This document shows positions 7,982 through 15,272 of a DNA stretch of 37,121 nt, piece by piece. Source of the DNA: Streptosporangiaceae bacterium (GTDB lineage Bacteria; Actinomycetota; Actinomycetes; Streptosporangiales; Streptosporangiaceae); the NCBI GenBank assembly GCA_025934375.1, contig JAICYD010000070.1, positions 1 through 37,121 of the forward strand. The letters are read 5' to 3'. The notes below the pieces were generated by a model. That model did no database searches, had not been told where the DNA came from, and saw only the letters and a list, made by a program, of their open reading frames with translations. Within the stretch, counting starts at the first letter, position 1, and the number at the start of each line of letters is the position of its first letter. The translations under genes and the position numbers were made by a program.

Positions 7982-8497
7982 ATGGGCGACCTGGAAGAGA
8001 AGAACAAGGAGCGGGTGCGGGCAATACTGGCGACCGACGAACCCTACGCGCGCGGCTCGTCCCGGGAACGCCATTACCAGCCCGTGTCGCAGGTCGCCGA
8101 AGGCGACAAGGTGGTCACCATTGTGGAGGTGACGCTGAAGCACACGGGGCCATTGTCCGCGATTGCGCCCGCCGGGGAGGAAGTTCACTCCTACCAGGTG
8201 TTCATCCACCGGCTGGATGACGGGAAGATCACCGGTGTCTGGAGCTACGGAGACCTGCACAGGGGTTCACCTACCGGCTGGATGATTCCGGGCCTGCTCA
8301 AAAACGCACTGCCCTTGGTGAAGCGAGCACTGGCCATCACCGAGGCAACCCGCGGACCCAACCACGTCAGCACGCTTATCCGGCTCGGCGACCTCGCCGC
8401 CACCTACCGCGACCTCGGACGGCCCGCCGACGCGCTTCCCCTGGAAGAGCGATCCGGACGTGTCTACCAAGAGCCCAGGCCAAGCCCATGGGATTAG
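7982..8497 (+). CDS. Chimeric SnoaL-like / TPR fragment protein
   Basis: A 171-residue frame that reads as two unrelated pieces. Residues about 10-100 resemble part of an NTF2/SnoaL-like fold (VVTIVEVTLKHTG, then YQVFIHRLDDGKITGVWSYGDL). Residues about 105-160 (LVKRALAITEATRGPNHV, LIRLGDLAATYRDLGR, ADALPLEERS) closely resemble a single TPR unit of the type repeated in large NB-ARC/TPR regulators. Neither half is complete. A GAAAGAAGG-type ribosome site precedes the ATG. It may be an expressed fusion or a decaying composite of two gene remnants; the second seems somewhat more likely. It is convergent with the secreted gene at 8658. Confidence 0.5.
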   Translation: MGDLEEKNKERVRAILATDEPYARGSSRERHYQPVSQVAEGDKVVTIVEVTLKHTGPLSAIAPAGEEVHSYQVFIHRLDDGKITGVWSYGDLHRGSPTGWMIPGLLKNALPLVKRALAITEATRGPNHVSTLIRLGDLAATYRDLGRPADALPLEERSGRVYQEPRPSPWD

Positions 8498-8603
8498 GCT
8501 CCGGGCGGATACCGCTGCCAGGCGCCGAGGCCTAGCGGAAGCCTGTAGGCCTGCAGTCCTGACCGCGTCGGTTCCGGGCGAGTCGCCGGCCGGCGGTGTT
8601 TGA

Positions 8604-8643
8604 CGGCAGGCCTGCCGCTATCGGCCGCCCCGCTACGGGGCGG
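8604..8643. terminator. Tandem hairpins between convergent genes
   Basis: A perfect 14-bp palindrome CGGCAGGCCTGCCG occupies 8604-8617. It is followed by a strong hairpin, CCGCCCCG (8625-8632), loop CTA, CGGGGCGG (8636-8643). They lie in the gap between the plus-strand gene ending at 8497 and the minus-strand gene ending at 8658, as expected for a bidirectional terminator. Confidence 0.6.
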
Positions 8644-8657
8644 TGCGCACAGTTCCG

Positions 8658-9296
8658 CTAGACGCAGTGGAAGGCGACGGAGCCCGCGCCGATCTCCCGG
8701 TTCGCGGTGTCCTTATTGGTAAGCGTGACGACCACATCGGGGTAGTTGCCCATCGTGTGCTGGCCGATGTAGATCCAGCCAGACGTGGTGTCCTGATCGA
8801 CGTTGTGGCCGGGCCAGAACAGCCAGTGCCAGCCGGCCGGGGGGTTCACCTCGCTGAGGCCGTAGTCGTCGGTGCCCCACACGTCGTACCTCGCGCTGTA
8901 CGCGCCCGCGCCCTGGGTCGGGATGTACAGCCAGACGTAGCAGTCCCGGCCGGCGACCGAGCCATCGCCGCTGGCGGTCCCCTCGAACCACTTCCACGTC
9001 ATGTCGACGTTGCTTTGGTCTGTCCACACGAACTCGCTTGCGGTAGTACACAGGTCGTCCGACAGGCTGACGCCGTACGGGTTGTACCCGGCGTAGTCAC
9101 CGCCCGCAGGAGTGGGCCAAATGCTGGTCGACTCGCCAAAGCGGGCGCCCCCGTCACAATTGGGGCCGGCGACGATGGAGCCTTTGTCGGGGCTGTTGCC
9201 GACCGCGCCGGCGGGCATGGCGGTAGCCGCCGCCATTACCGCCGCCCCGAGCATGGCTACGGCGCAGCGGGCAATGCGTGACGTCAGATGGTTCAT
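8658..9296 (-). CDS. Small secreted protein, golvesin-like beta domain
   Basis: 212 residues from the ATG at 9296, chosen because GAAGGG lies just upstream and a classic Sec signal follows (RIARCAVAMLGAAVMAAATA, then MPAGA cleavage region near residue 31). The mature part has four Cys residues, allowing two disulfides. The C-terminal half runs YVWLYIPT, ARYDVWGTDDYG, GWIYIGQHTM and DVVVTLTN, ending AGSVAFHCV. This resembles the beta-sandwich golvesin C-terminal-like domain also seen in the large neighbour. It starts 40 bases after the stop of the 1525-residue gene on the same strand, so the two are probably co-transcribed and co-secreted. It may assist, cap or complement the large protein. 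I see no catalytic motif. Confidence 0.8.
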   Translation of the reverse strand: MNHLTSRIARCAVAMLGAAVMAAATAMPAGAVGNSPDKGSIVAGPNCDGGARFGESTSIWPTPAGGDYAGYNPYGVSLSDDLCTTASEFVWTDQSNVDMTWKWFEGTASGDGSVAGRDCYVWLYIPTQGAGAYSARYDVWGTDDYGLSEVNPPAGWHWLFWPGHNVDQDTTSGWIYIGQHTMGNYPDVVVTLTNKDTANREIGAGSVAFHCV

Positions 9297-9336
9297 GGAG
9301 TTTCCCTTCGTGATGGGTAGTGACACGCCGTCCTCA

Positions 9337-12300
9337 TCAGGTCTGCGGGCAGCCCCCGTTGGCGACGGGGATCTTGCCGTACAGCACCGCGTTGAGGAAG
9401 CCGTCCTCGGTGTAGCCATTTCCTGGCCTGCCTGGGTTGTCATAGGCCTTGGTGTTGTCGGCACGGAGGTTCCACTGGTACTTGATGGCGACCCAAAGCC
9501 TGGCGTAGGTGCACAGGTAGGCGGTGTTCGGCGGCTGCCATTCCTCGATGGAGGAATCACACTTCCCGTTCGGGTACGTGTAGATGGGAGGGCAGAGGTT
9601 GGTCTGCGCCGAGGCCGTGATCAGGTTGATGCCGTACCAGGCGTTCGCGAAATCGATCTTCAAGCCGGAGCTCCACGCGGCAGCGCCATTGCCGTACGCG
9701 TCCTTCAGCGGGACGACATGGTCGGCATTCGGCCGGGCCGCCGCATTGGCGTTACTGGGGGTAACCGTGACGGGCGGGTTATCGTAAGGAGTGTGCCAGT
9801 ACGGCGTACCGGGGAGATTGCTGTAGCTGGTGTCGGGACAGGTGCCGGCCGCCAGCGGGTAGGCGAAGGGCGTGGCCTCGTTGTCGAGCAGCAGCGTCAG
9901 CTGGCCTGAAGTGCAGCCGGCGTAGTCTGGCCAGCTGGTCCATGCCGGTTGCGTGGTGGAGCCGGGGGGTGGCGGGGGCTGGAAGTCGCCGCGGTTATAT
10001 CCGGTCGCGTTGTAGGTTCCGGTGCCGAGCAGGCCCAGCATGACCTTCGCGCTGGCCAGGTCCGGTGTGCCCGGCGGCGGATCGTGCAGGCTGGAGTAAT
10101 GCTGCCAGTTGCCCAGCGGGCTGGCGGCCAGGTCGGCGGCTTCCTGGGCGTAGCCCGCCGGGTTGGGGTGAAACGATCCGGCTGACAGAGTCAGCCCGTT
10201 GAGGTACGCGCCGTCGGGGGCCGCGGAGCACAGCTCGTGGCCGGCGAACGCGTACCGCTCGTCGTTGAGCGCGAACGTCACCGCCGAGCCAGGGACGATG
10301 AGCGGGTTGACCGCGCGGGCGATGACGCTGTCGAGGTGGCTGGACTCGCTGATCAGCCATTCCGCGTCCTGTGCGGCCAGGCCGAGGCCGGTGGTGATCA
10401 CGCAGGTGGACCCGGAGGTGGTCGGCGGGAAGATGCTCGGGTACGTCAGGACGTTAACCAGCGCCTGGGGGGCCTGCGCGCGGAGCAGCCGGTAGGCGTT
10501 CGACAGCGGTGCGGTCAGCGAGTCAACGGTAGCGTCCAGGTTGCCGTTGAACGTGCTGCCGTCTGCCTGGACGGTTCCGTTCGGCTGCGTCCAGTACGCC
10601 TCGCAGCTGTTGCCCGGAGTGAGGCAGTGGGCAAGCACCGGGCCGAACCCGGCGTCGTTGCCGCCGATGGTCAGGAAGACGTCGATCGCATGCCGGGGAG
10701 TGGCCTGGATCTGCGGGGGCTCTCCGTCCTGGCCGGCGGTTGTCATGTTGGCGATCACCGCGCCGCTGCAGGCCAGCTGAACCATCGGGATGCCGGCGCC
10801 GGTGCTCGCGTTCTGGTTCGCGGCCCATACCCGGGCGTAGGAGTCCGGTGAGCGGTGGCACGTGTTGACTCCGGACTGGTCGGTGCTGTGCCCGTCGTCA
10901 AATGGGCCGTGGTACAGGTCGTCGTGCGGCATCGGGCCGTTGTCGCCGTCATAGTGGCCGGCGCCGCTGCCCTCGCCAGAGGAATAGGAGTCGCCCAGCG
11001 ACACGTAGGAGGAGACCGGGCGGAACGCTATCGCGTCGAAGGACACGTCGGTGCTGCCGTCGCCGCCGGAAACCACGTTGCTGGCCGTCACCTCGGCGCC
11101 GGGTGCCAGGTAGTACAGCCCGAGCGGGACCCACTCGTTGCCGTAGTTGTCCTGGTCGATCGCGACGGTGCTGATCGTCTTGCCGTTGTTGACGACGTGG
11201 TAGTCGAGCGTGCCGGCGGCGCCGAGGGTGGGGATGAAGACCTCGACGTCGTAGACGTCGTAGTCCAGGTTCCTGGGCTGCCAGGCCATGGTGCCACCCC
11301 AGATGGCGTTGGAGGGGTCTTCCAGGTGGGTGAACATGGACCGGCCGCCGTACCCGGTGCCGAGCTGATGCAGGTCGATGTCGCCGTACGGCTGCCCGCT
11401 GGCGTCGGTGCTCGGTAGCCATCGCATGGGTGCGTTGGCGGGCGCCATCCCGGTGCACCCGGCCAGGTTTACCTCGTCCTGGCTGTCGTCGACGATGTAG
11501 GCACCTTGCCAGTCGGACGGCGGCCGGCAGACCGACGGGAAGGGGTTGGGCGCGGTCCACGTCGGCTCGGGATCACTGACGGTCGCGTTCCAGTCACCGT
11601 CGTTGCAGGCGACCGGGCACCAGCTGGGCACGCTCTGGTGCCACCAGCAGTGCCACTGCAGCGGCCCGGCTCCGCTGTACCCGCATGGCTGGGTGAAGGC
11701 CAGCGGGGAGCAGTTGCTGGAGCTGTCGCAAAAGGCGTAAATGCCGGGCAGGTCGAGCAGGAAGCCCGAGCCGGTGGCGTAGTCGTAGGTGGGCGAGTAC
11801 TTCAGCGAGCCGTTGCTTTCCATCTGGCCAGACTCGATCCAGCCGAAGACCTTCTCCTGGTAGGGCCAGTCCTGCGGGGTGGCGGCGTCGGCGTAGGTCT
11901 CAACTGGATCCCCGAAGGCGTCGAAGGCGTGCAGGAACGGGTGCCGTAGCGGGTCGTAGGTCGGATTGGCGGGGTTGTTCGTCCAGCCGAGGCCCCAGTT
12001 CCCGGCTGAGTCGGTGCAGGACGGGCCGGGGGTGCAGCCGCCGCCGCCGGTCGATGCCTGCGGGTTGACCCCGGTGTTGTAGGCCCACAGCGTGAAGTAC
12101 CAGTCCTCGATCTCCATCGGGTTGTCGTCCCCGATCGTGATGCCCGCCCTGGCCAGCTGGGCCCACTTTTGCGCTAGCACCTGAGCCGACGCGGCCGCGT
12201 TCTCGGTGTAGTCGACCGCGACTCGCTGCTGCAGGCTCGTCGGGGCGTCACCCGGCGCGGGCAGGTACATCATCGAGGTGAGCTGCCCCAGCCCGTAGCC

Positions 12301-13914
12301 GCAGTCGGCGAGCCCGTAATCGATATTGCCGGACGTATTCCGCGGGCTGTTGATGCCGTAGTAATCACTGATCAGCGGGTTTCCCCACAGCCCGGCCGGG
12401 ACGTGCGGCGACGCCTGCTTCCAGTTGGATTCCTGCGCGAAGACACCCTCCATGACCTGGCGCGGGATCCCGGTGGTGCCGTCGAACGGGGCGGGCAGCG
12501 GGAAGTCGGCGCTGGGATCGTAGGCGCCGGTGTGCAAGTTGGCGTAACCGTCGCGCCGTCCAGGAAGCCCGTACTGCCCGGCCAGGTTCAGCGCCCAGTC
12601 GATCTCCTGATCCGATGGCTGCGGCACCTGATAGTCAGGGTCGTTGCGCGGTATCGCGCAGGTGGCGCCGACGTCGCCGCCGCCGTTTGGCGGCCCGGGC
12701 GTCACCGCCATCGGGGCCCGGCCCTTCGCGCCCGCCACGACGGGCCGGGTCCGGGGTAGCGCGGCGAACGGCGGCGCCGGCGCGGGCAGCGCGCCGCCGC
12801 CAGAGGCAGCACCGCTGGTGGCGGTGAGCGTGACCACGCCTGGCCGGCCACCCGGCTTGACGATCATCGAACCTTGGTCGGACGCGTCAGCGAAACGGTC
12901 CGCACTGACACCGGGCGGAAGCGCCCGCACAGTGCCCCCAGGCACAGTCGCGCGGCCGCCGGACCCGCCGAGCACGGTGGTGCGCCCGCCCAGGCCCGGT
13001 AGCAGGCGCAGTGTCCGCAGGTTCCCGCTCGCGAGGCGCCGCACCACCCCGGCCGCGGCACGGTACACGCCACCGGGACCGTCAGCAGCGGGCTTAGCGG
13101 CGGCCATGTAGTCAACGCCGCCAGAGGCGTTCGGCGTCAGGTCGAACACCGGGCCGCCATAACGGCCCACGACCATCACCGCCCCGCTGCCGCTGATGCG
13201 CACCAGGCGGTGGCCCTCCGCGGCGTACAGCGTGCCGCCAGCCGGGACCGCGGAGGTGACCTGATTGGCGATCACCGGTGCCTGCGTGACCGCGCCGCTG
13301 GCCGCGTTGACCATCAGTACCTGCGTCACCGACTGGTCGGACCTGGCGTAGCGGCTGAGCGCGACACTCGATCCGCTGCCGCAGCCGGGGTTGAAGTAAG
13401 CCAGCAGCAGGCCCGCGGCCAGCGGGCGGACCTTCCCGGTGTGGGCGTCGATCGCGTACGCCAGGCCGCCGGCCGCGATCCCCGCCGCCGAGTTCTGGGC
13501 GCTCCACGGCGCCACCACCGCGACCACCTGCCGACCGTTCCCAGTGACGCAGTATTCCCCGATCCACGGTCCCTCGCTATCGCGGCCCGGTTGCAGCGTC
13601 GCCAGCGGGTGCCAGCGCCACCGGTCACCCGCCGCCGCGGCGAACAGGTGATAACCACCGGTGTCACTGGTGGCGGTGATTATCTCGTCCCCGCCCGGTA
13701 CGCCCCCCTGCCGTGCGAGCGCCGTGCCCGGCTGTGCGCTCTTGGGGTGCGGCACTGCGGGCGGGTCGGCGCGAAGCACTCGCAGCGCGGCCGGCCCGGG
13801 CTTCGCACGATGATGGGCAGGTCCTGGCGCCGCGGAGGCCGCTGGAGTCAGCACCGCCATCATGGCGGCCAATGCCGCCAGGATGGCCAGCCCCGCCCGT
13901 GAACTCCTGGTCAT
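9337..13914 (-). CDS. Giant secreted multidomain protein: transglycosylase-like, golvesin-like, SGNH hydrolase and HNH nuclease
   Basis: 1525 residues with a Sec signal (LAILAALAAMMAVLTPAASA). Residues about 60-370 look like propeller-type repeats followed by a Pro/Ala linker. About 425-620 resembles a lysozyme/lytic transglycosylase: AQES with E495 as candidate acid, GYGLGQLT at 539-546, and LWAYNTG near 609-615. About 800-965 is golvesin-like (YDVYDVEVFIP, then VPLGLYYLAPGAEV). About 970-1275 is an SGNH hydrolase with GDSYSSGEG (S976), GGNDAGF (N1086) and SFHPN (H1249). About 1390-1490 matches the DUF1524 HNH nuclease type: DHVVPL (H1399), an N at 1439, and EEWQPP with W1459. ACGGAG lies upstream of the ATG. 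A wall-cutting, esterase and nuclease combination suggests an extracellular degradative or antagonistic protein; this is inference. Confidence 0.85.
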   Translation of the reverse strand: MTRSSRAGLAILAALAAMMAVLTPAASAAPGPAHHRAKPGPAALRVLRADPPAVPHPKSAQPGTALARQGGVPGGDEIITATSDTGGYHLFAAAAGDRWRWHPLATLQPGRDSEGPWIGEYCVTGNGRQVVAVVAPWSAQNSAAGIAAGGLAYAIDAHTGKVRPLAAGLLLAYFNPGCGSGSSVALSRYARSDQSVTQVLMVNAASGAVTQAPVIANQVTSAVPAGGTLYAAEGHRLVRISGSGAVMVVGRYGGPVFDLTPNASGGVDYMAAAKPAADGPGGVYRAAAGVVRRLASGNLRTLRLLPGLGGRTTVLGGSGGRATVPGGTVRALPPGVSADRFADASDQGSMIVKPGGRPGVVTLTATSGAASGGGALPAPAPPFAALPRTRPVVAGAKGRAPMAVTPGPPNGGGDVGATCAIPRNDPDYQVPQPSDQEIDWALNLAGQYGLPGRRDGYANLHTGAYDPSADFPLPAPFDGTTGIPRQVMEGVFAQESNWKQASPHVPAGLWGNPLISDYYGINSPRNTSGNIDYGLADCGYGLGQLTSMMYLPAPGDAPTSLQQRVAVDYTENAAASAQVLAQKWAQLARAGITIGDDNPMEIEDWYFTLWAYNTGVNPQASTGGGGCTPGPSCTDSAGNWGLGWTNNPANPTYDPLRHPFLHAFDAFGDPVETYADAATPQDWPYQEKVFGWIESGQMESNGSLKYSPTYDYATGSGFLLDLPGIYAFCDSSSNCSPLAFTQPCGYSGAGPLQWHCWWHQSVPSWCPVACNDGDWNATVSDPEPTWTAPNPFPSVCRPPSDWQGAYIVDDSQDEVNLAGCTGMAPANAPMRWLPSTDASGQPYGDIDLHQLGTGYGGRSMFTHLEDPSNAIWGGTMAWQPRNLDYDVYDVEVFIPTLGAAGTLDYHVVNNGKTISTVAIDQDNYGNEWVPLGLYYLAPGAEVTASNVVSGGDGSTDVSFDAIAFRPVSSYVSLGDSYSSGEGSGAGHYDGDNGPMPHDDLYHGPFDDGHSTDQSGVNTCHRSPDSYARVWAANQNASTGAGIPMVQLACSGAVIANMTTAGQDGEPPQIQATPRHAIDVFLTIGGNDAGFGPVLAHCLTPGNSCEAYWTQPNGTVQADGSTFNGNLDATVDSLTAPLSNAYRLLRAQAPQALVNVLTYPSIFPPTTSGSTCVITTGLGLAAQDAEWLISESSHLDSVIARAVNPLIVPGSAVTFALNDERYAFAGHELCSAAPDGAYLNGLTLSAGSFHPNPAGYAQEAADLAASPLGNWQHYSSLHDPPPGTPDLASAKVMLGLLGTGTYNATGYNRGDFQPPPPPGSTTQPAWTSWPDYAGCTSGQLTLLLDNEATPFAYPLAAGTCPDTSYSNLPGTPYWHTPYDNPPVTVTPSNANAAARPNADHVVPLKDAYGNGAAAWSSGLKIDFANAWYGINLITASAQTNLCPPIYTYPNGKCDSSIEEWQPPNTAYLCTYARLWVAIKYQWNLRADNTKAYDNPGRPGNGYTEDGFLNAVLYGKIPVANGGCPQT

Positions 13915-14135
13915 GGCACGCTCCGTTGAGTAGGCAACCGAAAGAAGCAGTCAGGCTGGCCGCGATTACCAGCCGCGCAAGCCGCGTCCAAGAATCAGCC
14001 CGCTGCGAGCGATCCAAGCAGCCAGGACGCCCTAGGAGCCGGGTTGCGAACAAACGCCGAACACATACCGACCAGGAAAGGGACGGCGCGCGGGCCGCCA
14101 TGGGCGGCGGCGCGGTGAACGCCAGTGCGGGACGG

Positions 14136-15086
14136 CTACTTAAGGCATGACGTCACGGCAGTCGGACCGGTGCCAGTCGGGGTGATAACTTCCGCGGAAA
14201 CCCGGACGCAGCCCGCCGCGGTCGACAGCATGTCACCGTAGCTCCCCGGAGGGGTGTTGTTGCTCCATTGCGACCTGGCCTCCGCGCCGTCGGCGGGCCG
14301 GATCGCCGTGATCCACACCGTGTACAGCTGTGGGTTGTGGTACAGCGCCGACCCCCAGCTGGCCCCGCAGTGAGCGGAATGACGCAGCCGCAACACCCCG
14401 AACGGCTGGCCCCCGGGCAGCAGCAACGGGACCGTATCTTTCACGACCGCGTCAAAGCCGCAATCGCGTGCCCTCGGGTCGTCGCCGTCCATGTCCTCTG
14501 GACTCACATTGCGCTGGGAATTGTCCGTCACGTGCTGGTTGGACGCGCCCCACGTCGGATCCAGTACCAGACCGGTCGCGTCGCCGCGGGCCGTCATCCA
14601 GCTGCCGGCCGCCGCCGCCAGGGCCGCGATCGCGAGTCCGAGGATGATCCCGCGTCGTCGCGGCATCCAGCGCCGCCAGCGAGGTTCGCGCGACGGGGGC
14701 AGGTGACCGGCCGCGGGCTGCGTCGGCTCAGCGTCGGGGACCGGCTGCGCCACCGGGACATCGGCCTGGGCCTGAAATTGCTCCTCGGCCAGCCTGGCCA
14801 GCACAGCGGAGCGCTGTCGCTGCAGCGAGCCGGCGGAAAGGCGGAACAGCCTTTCATAGCCGATCAGCACATCGTTCGCCGGAACCCGCCGCCCGGCTTC
14901 GTAGTCTGCGATTGCGCTGTGCGCGCTATAGCCGAGACGTTGAGCCAGCGTACGCTGGGGCAGCCCGTGCGCCTTGCGCAGCCGGCGCAGCTCGGCCCCC
15001 AGCGAAGCCGGGTCCGCCACGGAGACCGGGGAACCCTCCGGCTGCTCCACGCCCTCCGTTTGTCCTGATTCCCCAGTAAGCGCCAT
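14136..15086 (-). CDS. Membrane-anchored HTH regulator with extracytoplasmic DUF2690 domain
   Basis: 316 residues. Residues about 29-85 are an XRE-type helix-turn-helix (LGAELRRLRKAHGLPQRTLA, then GYSAHSAIADYEAGRRVP). A Gln/Pro/Ala-rich linker leads to a basic stretch (RWRRWMPRRR) and a single transmembrane helix at about 146-163. The exterior part (about 200-316) matches DUF2690: DDPRARDCGFDAVV, GVLRLRHSAHCGASWGS, and further Cys residues. This inside-DNA-binding, outside-sensing layout suggests a one-component membrane regulator. It lies directly upstream of, and in the same direction as, the giant secreted protein gene, with 221 bases between, and downstream of the CE15 esterase. It may control either, but no target site is proven. 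Confidence 0.88.
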   Translation of the reverse strand: MALTGESGQTEGVEQPEGSPVSVADPASLGAELRRLRKAHGLPQRTLAQRLGYSAHSAIADYEAGRRVPANDVLIGYERLFRLSAGSLQRQRSAVLARLAEEQFQAQADVPVAQPVPDAEPTQPAAGHLPPSREPRWRRWMPRRRGIILGLAIAALAAAAGSWMTARGDATGLVLDPTWGASNQHVTDNSQRNVSPEDMDGDDPRARDCGFDAVVKDTVPLLLPGGQPFGVLRLRHSAHCGASWGSALYHNPQLYTVWITAIRPADGAEARSQWSNNTPPGSYGDMLSTAAGCVRVSAEVITPTGTGPTAVTSCLK

Positions 15087-15123
15087 TACGTCAGTCCGCG
15101 CGTCGCTTCCCCGTCGATTAAGT

Positions 15124-15145
15124 CGGTTAATAGGACAATCAACCG
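15124..15145. promoter_or_regulatory. Imperfect dyad upstream of the HTH/DUF2690 gene
   Basis: CGGTTAAT at 15124-15131 and ATCAACCG at 15138-15145 form an inverted repeat matching at 7 of 8 positions. It lies in a locally AT-rich block about 40-60 bases upstream of the start at 15086. The position suits an operator or promoter for that gene; the role is inferred. Confidence 0.35.
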
Positions 15146-15272
15146 TATTGAACCACGCCGACTCTCCAGTATCAATCTGTATCCGACGAGCGCGAACTGC
15201 CCTTCGCCGATGCTCGTCCGCCAGTGGCGAGACCGGCCACGGCCGGTGCCCGCCACTCGGGATCCGGTGCCC

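Noticed and set aside
9112..9909. Long plus-strand frame opposite the secreted genes
   Set aside because: It covers the reverse strand of two well-supported secreted proteins and its product is a Gly/Val/Arg-rich shadow without domains.
13915..14135. Possible c-di-AMP (ydaO) riboswitch before the wall-lytic giant protein
   Set aside because: Such riboswitches often precede actinomycete wall hydrolases, so I looked for one, but the conserved core motifs are not visible on the minus strand.
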